Of a DNA stretch of 5,953 bases, positions 1-5,673 are shown one piece after another (the first letter of the stretch is position 1; every line of letters begins with the position of its first letter). The stretch is from Bdellovibrionales bacterium (GTDB lineage Bacteria; Bdellovibrionota; Bacteriovoracia; Bacteriovoracales; Bacteriovoracaceae). The stretch is taken from contig SXUH01000316.1 in the NCBI GenBank assembly GCA_005791855.1, positions 1-5,953 on the forward strand, in the 5' to 3' direction. The notes below the pieces were generated by a model that saw nothing but the letters and a program-made list of their open reading frames with translations, did no database searches and was not told where the DNA came from. The position numbers and the translations under genes were made by a program.

Positions 1-40
1 AAAATAAAAAAGCCCGACGCAAGTTGGGCTTTTTTATTTT
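1..40. terminator. Bidirectional intrinsic terminator
   Basis: Bases 11-18 (agcccgac) pair with 23-30 (gttgggct) around a GCAA tetraloop, with one G-T wobble. The A-rich flank 1-10 is an exact complement of the T-rich flank 31-40, so the hairpin is followed by a U-run on either strand. It can end the minus-strand kinase transcript arriving from the right, and any plus-strand gene lying left of the window. Confidence 0.88.
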
Positions 41-80
41 AACCGGGATTCCTAAGTTGATGAGAAGCCCGAGGGTTCGA

Positions 81-102
81 AAATTTTAGGATGCTAAAAT
101 TT
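81..102. repeat. Perfect inverted repeat, 9-bp arms
   Basis: aaattttag (81-89) and ctaaaattt (94-102) are perfect inverted arms around a four-base gatg loop. There is no U-run after it, so it does not look like a classical terminator. It lies in the 3' region of the minus-strand kinase and could be an RNA 3'-end stabiliser or a protein-binding palindrome. The sequence does not decide between these. Confidence 0.6.
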
Positions 103-106
103 GGGA

Positions 107-121
107 TCGAGCAAAGCTCGA
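107..121. repeat. Small perfect hairpin, 6-bp arms
   Basis: tcgagc (107-112) and gctcga (116-121) flank an aaa loop. It sits four bases from the preceding 9-bp inverted repeat and directly before the heptamer repeats, so three structured elements are packed into about 80 bases. Function unknown. Confidence 0.5.
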
Positions 122-123
122 GA

Positions 124-158
124 GGCCAAAGGCCAAAGGCCCAAGGGCCAAGAGGCCC
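124..158. repeat. Imperfect 7-bp tandem repeat (GGCCAAA-like)
   Basis: Four successive heptamers read GGCCAAA (124-130), GGCCAAA (131-137), GGCCCAA (138-144) and GGGCCAA (145-151), followed by a decayed copy GAGGCCC (152-158). The third and fourth also form an inverted repeat, ggccc-aa-gggcc. The region is non-coding and lies just beyond the 3' end of the kinase. It could arise by slippage or be one member of a dispersed intergenic repeat family. Confidence 0.65.
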
Positions 159-212
159 GCAGCCAATCCCCATTCGAGTCTCACCGAAAAAATCAACCCA
201 CCTTCAATAACC

Positions 213-542
213 TCATCTCTTCTGCCGCTTAGGAAAAGCAGCAACGAAGCATGTCTCCTGGGCACCGGTATCCAAGTACACGCTTCCCCCGTGGGTAGAC
301 AGGATGTGGGAGACGATGCTCAACCCAAGGCCGGTGCCCTTCCCCGCGGGCTTCGTGGTGAAGAAGGGTTTGAACATGAACTCTCGCACTTCCTGAGGAA
401 TGGTACGTCCGGTGTTCGTCACGCGAACATTCACGCACTCTCCGGCGTCCACCAGTTCCAGCTTGATCCGAGGCTGCGGATTGCTCCCCTCCAGGGTAGC
501 GTCGAAGGCATTGTTCAGGAGGTTCAGAACCACTTGCCCCAC
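213..542 (-). CDS. Histidine kinase C-terminal part: HATPase_c
   Basis: This is the catalytic ATP-binding domain of the split kinase, 109 residues if read from GTG at 542. It shows the N-box (QVVLNLLNNAFDA, residues 3-15), the F-box region (FKPFFTTK, 57-64) and the G2 box (GKGTGLGLSI, from 67). The G1 box is unusual: NTGRTIP (43-49) where most kinases have DxGxGIP, so the adenine-contacting Asp is replaced by Asn. The GTG has no Shine-Dalgarno sequence upstream, and the reading frame extends meaningfully before it (VECKPTG). I therefore think it is the tail of the kinase rather than a separately started protein. It ends in a basic tail, FPKRQKR. Confidence 0.75.
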   Translation of the reverse strand: MGQVVLNLLNNAFDATLEGSNPQPRIKLELVDAGECVNVRVTNTGRTIPQEVREFMFKPFFTTKPAGKGTGLGLSIVSHILSTHGGSVYLDTGAQETCFVAAFPKRQKR

Positions 543-1381
543 GCCGGTGGGTTTACATTCGACGGTTGAACCGGGGGAGCGAGAGAAAGGTTAAACTCCA
601 CTCCGTGGCTCACGAACCTCCCCTTGCAGAGCTCGAGACACTCCTCGACGATCGTGTTGACGGCGACTTCCTCGAACCGTTCGTCGACGTCAGATTCCTT
701 CGAGATAACTTTCAGCGAGCGGATGATCTTCCAGATGCGGTCAACGGTTAGCTCGATCCGGTCAATGTTCTCTCTTATGTCCTCGGGAGAGATGGTCTCC
801 TGCGCGATCAGGTCCCGGATCTGATCGACCTTCCCGTGGATGATGGCCAGGGGATTATTGATCTCGTGAGCTATGCATCCGGCCATCTCTCCCAGCGCCG
901 CCAGCTTCGCAGATGAGATGAGCTGCATCTTCTGGAGCTCGACTAACTCCTGAGCGACTCTCTTCTCGCTCACGTCCATCATGAGCCCTTCCCATAAGAT
1001 CTTTCCGTCCGGCAAAGCCCTGGGAGTCGAAGCCGCCTGGATCCATTTTATCCTACCACCCGCGAACAGGAATCTCCCTTCCCACTTGAACCGGGTCAGG
1101 GTGGCGGCGGAAGCTTGGATGGCCGACTGTAATCCGGGTGCATCATCAGGATGGACCTTACTAAACACAACGGTAGGATTCGAGACCATGACCGGGATTT
1201 CTTCTTCGTACAAATCCCGCGCCCCTTCGCTCATGTACTGAAAACCCATCTCACCATTGGGTCTAAGGTAGAACTGGTAGATGAGTCCGGGCACGTTATC
1301 CACGAGGCTCTGGAAAAGCGCATTCCCTTCCAAAGAAGCTTCCGGTTGAGCATCAGTGGTCTCATGAGACTTCTTTACCAT
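524..1381 (-). CDS. Histidine kinase N-terminal part: PAS + HisKA
   Basis: As written in the sequence, this frame gives 285 residues. Residues about 22-142 form a PAS fold of the PAS_3 type: FQSLVDNVPGLIYQF at the start, VHPDD near 76-80, then a GRIKWIQ strand and a closing MDVSEKR. A helical linker (about 143-157) leads to the HisKA dimerisation domain, with the H-box LGEMAGCIAHEINNPLA and phospho-acceptor His172. The authentic frame ends near Pro269-Pro270; the remaining 15 residues, through WGKWF, are out-of-frame read-through to a chance stop. A protein ending here would have the phosphorylation site but no ATP-binding domain, so it could not autophosphorylate alone. The PAS ligand cannot be told from sequence. 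Confidence 0.8.
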   Translation of the reverse strand: MVKKSHETTDAQPEASLEGNALFQSLVDNVPGLIYQFYLRPNGEMGFQYMSEGARDLYEEEIPVMVSNPTVVFSKVHPDDAPGLQSAIQASAATLTRFKWEGRFLFAGGRIKWIQAASTPRALPDGKILWEGLMMDVSEKRVAQELVELQKMQLISSAKLAALGEMAGCIAHEINNPLAIIHGKVDQIRDLIAQETISPEDIRENIDRIELTVDRIWKIIRSLKVISKESDVDERFEEVAVNTIVEECLELCKGRFVSHGVEFNLSLAPPVQPSNVNPPAWGKWF

Positions 1382-1544
1382 ATTAGCCTTATCGGTATTC
1401 CACGAGGCAGCGTTTAGCCATCCAGTTTTCAAGAACTTATTCGGGAAACCATAAAGCTCCTAGGCTATCCCCCCTTCCCACCTGAGTACCGTCATTCAAC
1501 AAAAATCCTTATTTCCATTCACCTGTTTAGCCGACAAGCAACCC

Positions 1545-2336
1545 ATGAGACACCTGGGCTTCTTAATCATCTTCTTTCCCCTCCAGCTCTTAGCCCAGGC
1601 TGACCTGACGTCTCTCCGAGGAACGTTCAAGGGTTGTAGCTACACCGAGTTCATGGATCTTCATGAAGGCATAAGACCCCGCCACTTCAAATGTCCGGAA
1701 GCTAGTGGGTTCGTTCTACAGGGGACTCCTGTTAGCAAGGTGACCGTGGTTGAGCACTGTTCCGGTAAGTATCGTACGAAGGAGCTCCTCACCCCAGCAA
1801 GCTGCAACACCGTAGGCTGTGTATTTGAAGAGAGCATGCTCAAGAAGTTCACCGGGGCTTCGATGAAGTGTGGCTACCACATCAAGAAAGCCGACCTGTT
1901 CGAGTACTACCCGATTTTTTCAACCTCCGGACCGAACAGGAACACTCCCTTCCTCGAATCGATGCCCTTGAACAACGAAGATGACCCGAACTACCTATCT
2001 CGCATCAATGGTCAGTTTGGAACCGAGTCTAGAGTCCGGAGCCCTAGAGAAGTAGGAACCAAAGTGGTTAAAGAAGATGGAAAAAAAGTAGAGATAAAGA
2101 GTGAGACTCGCGAGCAAATCTGTAAGCTTGATTCACTGGAGATCTTACCGCCGAACGAGCAAAAGGACCTCATCAAAATCATTGAACTAATCTATCAGAA
2201 TCCGGACTTTCCGGACGACAAGCTCCAACGGAAGAGCTTCTGCCTCCTGAAACGACACTACGAAGCGGTCAACGACTATGACTCACTCCTGAGCCTCGTG
2301 AGCAAGATGAAGTTTCAACAGGAATTCTGCGAGTAA
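1545..2336 (+). CDS. Exported cysteine-rich protein of unknown function
   Basis: I do not recognise this 263-residue protein. It begins with a Sec signal peptide (MRHLGFLIIFFPLQLLAQA, likely cut after Ala19), so the mature part should be periplasmic or secreted. The mature chain has nine cysteines: C31, C50, C72, C87, C92 and C109 in the first third, then C193, C233 and C262. The odd number means at least one is unpaired or pairs between chains. A C-x14-C-x4-C spacing occurs at 72-92. Residues about 125-185 are polar and charged and may be a flexible linker; residues 190-263 look helical. No lipobox or transmembrane segment follows the signal. No clear Shine-Dalgarno precedes the ATG at 1545, but the signal peptide starts right there. 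The gene is visibly richer in A/T than the genes from 2519 onward. It is followed by its own terminator, so it is probably a single-gene transcript, divergent from the kinase. Confidence 0.85.
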   Translation: MRHLGFLIIFFPLQLLAQADLTSLRGTFKGCSYTEFMDLHEGIRPRHFKCPEASGFVLQGTPVSKVTVVEHCSGKYRTKELLTPASCNTVGCVFEESMLKKFTGASMKCGYHIKKADLFEYYPIFSTSGPNRNTPFLESMPLNNEDDPNYLSRINGQFGTESRVRSPREVGTKVVKEDGKKVEIKSETREQICKLDSLEILPPNEQKDLIKIIELIYQNPDFPDDKLQRKSFCLLKRHYEAVNDYDSLLSLVSKMKFQQEFCE

Positions 2337-2339
2337 GCG

Positions 2340-2359
2340 GCTCCGACTCCGGAGCTTTT
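2340..2359 (+). terminator. Intrinsic terminator of the exported-protein gene
   Basis: gctccg (2340-2345) pairs with cggagc (2350-2355) around an actc loop, followed by tttt and, after one c-g step, another tttt. It starts three bases after the TAA stop at 2334-2336, so it should separate this gene from the MmgE/PrpD operon downstream. Confidence 0.85.
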
Positions 2360-2506
2360 CGTTTTCCTCATTCCGTCCATTGCTTGAACGGTGTAAAGAA
2401 CTTAGTCGTTTCCCGAGCAAAGACCAACAGAGTTTCAACCCCTTCCACCCCGAACCTCCACCCCACCTTGGTCCTCCGCTTGCATCATCCCCCGTACATC
2501 CAAACC

Positions 2507-2512
2507 GAGGGG
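2507..2512 (+). promoter_or_regulatory. Ribosome binding site fixing the MmgE/PrpD start
   Basis: GAGGGG lies six bases before the ATG at 2519. The reading frame stays open back to a TTG at 2384, but the 45 extra residues are low-complexity (rich in Pro, Ser, Thr and His), unlike the family and unlike the rest of the gene. This site therefore sets the start at 2519. Confidence 0.75.
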
Positions 2513-2518
2513 TCCCCC

Positions 2519-3982
2519 ATGAATTCAGACAATTCCAACGAGAAGCCATACACCCGCGAACTCGTCCAGTTCTCCCGGGACCTCTTCCAGAAAGGGCTGC
2601 CGAAGTCCGTCGAGAGGAAAGTCAAAGAACTCATCCAGGACCAGATCGGCCTGCAGCTGGGCTGCTCGGAGTTCCCCTGGAGCAAGGCCGTCTATAAGTA
2701 CCAGCAGCAGTCCGCCCTCTCCATTGGCCAGTCGACCATCTTCCACTACGGAGACAAGGCTTCTCCGGAGATCGCCGCCTTCATCAACGGGACCTTCGGC
2801 CACGCCCAGGACTTCGACGACACCTGCCTGATGGTGCAGACCCACCCCGCCGCGGTCATCGTCCCGGTCGCCATGGCGATCGGCGAATCGGTCTCGGCGA
2901 GCGGCAGAGACGTCATGACGGCCATCGGCTGTGGCCTCGAGGTCATGGTCCGGATCGCCCACTCCGTCTCCCCGGGCTGCCTCCAGAGAGGCCACCACAC
3001 TCCGCAGGCGACGGGCCCGTACGGAGCTGCGATCGCCGCGGGCCTGCTCCTGAACCTCAGCGAAGAAGAGCTCCTGAACGCCGTCGCCATCGCCGGGAGC
3101 TTCTCCGGCGGCCTGATCGAATACACCCAGTCCGGCGGGTCGACGAAGCGGATCCACTGCGCGATCCCGACGACGGCGGGGATCCGCGCCGCCTTCTTCG
3201 CCAAGAATGGCCTCACCGGGCCCCACACCGTCCTCGAAGGGAAGAAGGGGTTCTGCCGGGTCTACTCGGACACCACCGACCTCGAGCGCCTGACCCGGGA
3301 CCTCGGCTCGAGGTTCATCGTCGAGCACGTCGACCTCAAGAAGTACAACTGCTGCTACTTCATCCACTGCCCGCTGGAGGCGACCCTCGAACTGGTGAGT
3401 GAAAACTCGCTCGAGGTCTCCGAGATAGAGAAGATCCTGGTGGGGACTTGCAGGCACGCGACCACGCACGTCGGGAAGATCCGCAGGCCCAAGGACGCCC
3501 TCGGCGCGCAGTTCAGCACGGCCTTCGTCCTCGCCCTGGGATTGCTCCGGGAGATCCCGGGGGTCGACAGCTACACCGACGAGATCCTCGCCGACGACGA
3601 ACTCCTGCGTTTCACGGATAAGGTCGACGTCTACGAAGACGAGGTCTGCACCTCCGAGTACCCGGCGAACTGGGGCTCGGTCGTCACGATCAAGATGAAG
3701 AACGGGACGAGCTTCGTCCGGAGGAAGCGGGACCCGAAGGGCAGCATCAACAACCCTCTGAGCCGGGACGAGCTCTTCGAGAAGTTTGGCCGGAACCTCG
3801 GGAACGTCGGCTACTCTCTCGAGCAGGCGCGGGCCATCTTCAACGAGATCGACTACCTCGACAACTACCGATCGATCAACGACTTCACCTTCCTCCTGAG
3901 CCGAAGCGTCGACGCGAGGAACGAGCAGATCCTGAAGCTCAACCTCTCCGGCGCAGACGAAGCGGCTCCGGAAGTCGTCTAG
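2519..3982 (+). CDS. MmgE/PrpD family protein
   Basis: This is a 487-residue cytoplasmic enzyme of the MmgE/PrpD family, whose characterised members dehydrate 2-methylcitrate or decarboxylate cis-aconitate to itaconate; its length matches theirs (about 470-485). The N-terminal helical domain carries the family signature NGTFGHAQDFDDT (90-102) and THP (108-110). By alignment from memory to animal cis-aconitate decarboxylase (IRG1/ACOD1), its active-site Asp, Thr and His fall on D98, T102 and H109. Its second histidine falls on about H160 (GHHTPQATG) and its two lysines on K210 (GGSTKRIH) and K274 (DLKKYNCCYFIH). The usual K-P-Y-P-x-C-R-x-x-H motif is altered at 274-283, with Lys, Asn and Tyr in place of Pro, Pro and Arg. 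The C-terminal part (about 285-460) is the family's second domain. Start set by GAGGGG at 2507. An MFS transporter follows 30 bp later. The substrate is unknown: dehydratase, decarboxylase or isomerase activity are all possible. Confidence 0.9.
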   Translation: MNSDNSNEKPYTRELVQFSRDLFQKGLPKSVERKVKELIQDQIGLQLGCSEFPWSKAVYKYQQQSALSIGQSTIFHYGDKASPEIAAFINGTFGHAQDFDDTCLMVQTHPAAVIVPVAMAIGESVSASGRDVMTAIGCGLEVMVRIAHSVSPGCLQRGHHTPQATGPYGAAIAAGLLLNLSEEELLNAVAIAGSFSGGLIEYTQSGGSTKRIHCAIPTTAGIRAAFFAKNGLTGPHTVLEGKKGFCRVYSDTTDLERLTRDLGSRFIVEHVDLKKYNCCYFIHCPLEATLELVSENSLEVSEIEKILVGTCRHATTHVGKIRRPKDALGAQFSTAFVLALGLLREIPGVDSYTDEILADDELLRFTDKVDVYEDEVCTSEYPANWGSVVTIKMKNGTSFVRRKRDPKGSINNPLSRDELFEKFGRNLGNVGYSLEQARAIFNEIDYLDNYRSINDFTFLLSRSVDARNEQILKLNLSGADEAAPEVV

Positions 3983-4012
3983 GATCCTTCTCGACGGGAG
4001 CCCGGAGCACGT

Positions 4013-5137
4013 ATGTCTGAAAACCTAACTCCAGGCCCCCCGCCGCGGTCCTCCCTGATCCTCGCGACCCTCCTGTCCTACTTCGTCCTCTACGGGCCCC
4101 AGACCATCCTCCCGGTCCTCGAGGAGGCGTTCGGGGTCGGGAGGAGCGCTGCGGCCCTTCTCATCTCCGCGACTCTCTTCCCGCTCGCCTTCGTTCCCTT
4201 CGTCGGTGGGTTCCTCATCGAAGGCCTCGACCTCCGGCGGATCCTCCGGCTGAGCCTGGGCTTCATGGGTCTGGCTTGCCTGGCGATCCCCTTCTGCCCC
4301 TTCAACATCGTCGTCCTCCTGCGGCTAGCCCAGGGCCTGGCCCTCGCCCTCTCCCTGCTCTCGATCACGACGCTGTCTTCGAGGAGCGGCTTCAACACGG
4401 GAGAATACGTCGCCACCACCATCCTCGGTGGCTTCATCGGCCGGATCTTCTCCGAGGCGACGGCTTCTTCTTTCGGTTGGCTGAGCTACTTCGTGATCCT
4501 AGGTGCCGCTCTCCTGGTTACGAGCCTCCTCCCGCTAGGCCGAGCGCAAGAATCGAGGAAGAACGGCGGCCGGCTTTCTCTCAGGATCCGGGAGAGCTTC
4601 GGCGGCTCGAAGGCCATCGTCTACGTCCTGACGTTCACCCTGTTCTTCATTTTCATGTCGACCTTGAATTCCCTTCCCTACCAGGTGCGCCTCCGCTTCA
4701 ACCTGCAGGGCCAGGTGAATAGCATCTTCTACGTTGGCTACGTCCTGGGCCTCGTCTTGACGCTCAAGAGCCCGGCCCTCGTCCGCTGGATCGGTAACCG
4801 CGAGCGGGCCCTCCTCCTGGGGGGACTCGTCTTCGTAGCTAGCGGAATTGCCTCGATGGCCCCTTCAATCTACGTCTTCTTCGGGTCGGTGGCCCTCCTC
4901 AGCGGGAGCATGTTCTTCCTCCACACCCAGCTCCTTGGCTTCATCAGCGGCGCATCCGAGAATCGGGCGAGTGCGAACGGCCTCTACCTCTTTTTCTACT
5001 ACAGCGGCGGCGTCCTCGGTTCGTACCTGCCTCTGAGAGCTTACGAGGTTTGGAGCTGGGCCGGCTACAATTGTACTCTGCTCAGCGTCCTCGCCTCATT
5101 CCTCTTTTTCCTCATCCTCCACCTGAAATCTAAATAG
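4013..5137 (+). CDS. MFS transporter, probable small-molecule exporter
   Basis: This 374-residue inner-membrane protein has about twelve predicted helices, roughly 13-35, 45-68, 75-93, 98-118, 130-150, 153-174, 203-222, 235-255, 267-285, 288-310, 325-345 and 352-371. A charged cytoplasmic loop at about 175-200 divides the two six-helix halves, as in the major facilitator superfamily. The loop between helices 2 and 3 (GGFLIEGLDLRRIL) is a degenerate motif A. Helix 5 holds GGFIGR, which resembles YnfM/AraJ-type drug and sugar-efflux relatives. It is compact for the superfamily (usually 390-450). Start ATG 4013 has GGAG at 4004-4007, five bases upstream. The 30-bp gap after the MmgE/PrpD stop and the shared C-ending codon style argue for one operon, so the natural guess is transport of that enzyme's product or substrate. 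Direction and substrate are inferences. Confidence 0.88.
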   Translation: MSENLTPGPPPRSSLILATLLSYFVLYGPQTILPVLEEAFGVGRSAAALLISATLFPLAFVPFVGGFLIEGLDLRRILRLSLGFMGLACLAIPFCPFNIVVLLRLAQGLALALSLLSITTLSSRSGFNTGEYVATTILGGFIGRIFSEATASSFGWLSYFVILGAALLVTSLLPLGRAQESRKNGGRLSLRIRESFGGSKAIVYVLTFTLFFIFMSTLNSLPYQVRLRFNLQGQVNSIFYVGYVLGLVLTLKSPALVRWIGNRERALLLGGLVFVASGIASMAPSIYVFFGSVALLSGSMFFLHTQLLGFISGASENRASANGLYLFFYYSGGVLGSYLPLRAYEVWSWAGYNCTLLSVLASFLFFLILHLKSK

Positions 5138-5215
5138 TCCTTTAAGGCGCAAGATACTCCTTTCCCAACCGGTTCACTCGTACTATCTTCCCCCCATCTA
5201 ACCACCGGAGACCCC

Positions 5216-5668
5216 ATGAAGCTTAAGGCCATCGCAGCCATTCTACTTTTCTCTCTCACCGCCACTTCCACTCAAGCCGAGACGAAGACCCCGGACCTCG
5301 CCAAGCTCGTGGAGCAATACTTCACCGCCTTCAATAAGCACGACGTGGCCGCCATCATGAACATGTACGCCACGGACGCGACCATGGAGCATCCGGAATC
5401 CAAGACACCGGCGAAGGGCCAGGCGGCCATCCACAAGCACTACGAGGAAATGTTCGCCATGATTCCGGACGTGAAGGATCATGTGAAGACCACCATCATC
5501 CAGGGGAATAAGGCGGCCATCGAGTTCACCTCCAGAGGAACCCTGCCGGGCGAGAAGCCCCGAGCGAAGGGCAAGTCCTTCGACCTTCCCATCGCCGCCA
5601 TCGTCGAGTTCAAGGACGGGAAGATCGTCAGAGACGCCACCTACTACGACACCGCAGCGACGAAGTAG
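5216..5668 (+). CDS. Exported SnoaL/NTF2-like protein
   Basis: This 150-residue protein has a signal peptide (MKLKAIAAILLFSLTATSTQA, cut after Ala21), so it should act in the periplasm. Residues about 27-147 form one SnoaL-like domain of the NTF2 cone fold. Typical features are the first helix VEQYFTAFNKHDVAAIMNMY, then ATDATMEHPES, a GQAAIHKHYEEMF helix, and strands ending in FKDGKIVRDATYYDTA. Members include polyketide cyclases, ketosteroid isomerase-like enzymes and many non-catalytic binding proteins, so no reaction can be assigned. GGAG at 5207-5210 is five bases before the ATG. It lies 78 bp after the MFS gene with no clear terminator between, and only five bases before the hydrolase gene, with which it is surely co-transcribed. 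Both are exported, suggesting joint action on an extracytoplasmic compound. Confidence 0.85.
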   Translation: MKLKAIAAILLFSLTATSTQAETKTPDLAKLVEQYFTAFNKHDVAAIMNMYATDATMEHPESKTPAKGQAAIHKHYEEMFAMIPDVKDHVKTTIIQGNKAAIEFTSRGTLPGEKPRAKGKSFDLPIAAIVEFKDGKIVRDATYYDTAATK

Positions 5669-5673
5669 GCCAC

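Larger units (their letters stand above)
213..1381 (-). pseudogene. PAS-domain sensor histidine kinase, frameshifted
   Basis: This is a two-component sensor kinase interrupted by one frameshift. The frame carrying the PAS and HisKA domains and the frame carrying the ATPase domain are offset by one base. They join perfectly if one G is added to the G run at 573-577 (C run on the coding strand). The restored junction then reads LAPPGSTVECKPTGVGQVV, and the whole gene is 390 codons (389 residues). Chosen start is ATG at 1381, with AAGG (1387-1390) five bases upstream; an in-frame TTG at 1432 would add 17 residues but has no clear ribosome site. No transmembrane segment is visible, so the kinase is probably cytoplasmic. 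No response regulator is adjacent, so its partner is unknown. The break may be a real mutation or a homopolymer sequencing error; domain motifs on both sides remain intact, which fits a recent event or an error. Confidence 0.85.

Noticed and set aside
124..158. Heptamer array as a CRISPR or iteron origin
   Set aside because: Units are seven bases with no spacers, there is no cas or replication gene nearby, and copies are imperfect.
1382..1432. Upstream TTG start for the kinase
   Set aside because: It has no clear ribosome site, whereas the ATG at 1381 has AAGG at five bases. It cannot be fully excluded.
1433..1544. Divergent promoters between the kinase and the exported-protein gene
   Set aside because: At least one promoter per direction must exist here, but I saw no convincing -35/-10 pair on either strand, so positions would be guesses.
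2384..2518. N-terminal extension of the MmgE/PrpD gene from a TTG
   Set aside because: The extra 45 residues are low-complexity, the family does not have them, and GAGGGG sits correctly before the ATG at 2519.
2525..3469. Long minus-strand open frame (314 codons) opposite the MmgE/PrpD gene
   Set aside because: Its translation is a low-complexity Arg/Asp/Glu/Gly/Val string caused by the C-ending codons of the plus-strand gene; the plus frame has full family motifs.
5181..5186. TACTAT as a -10 box for the SnoaL-like gene
   Set aside because: The -10 match is good, but nothing like TTGACA lies 16-18 bases upstream, so I do not call a promoter; an internal promoter remains possible.
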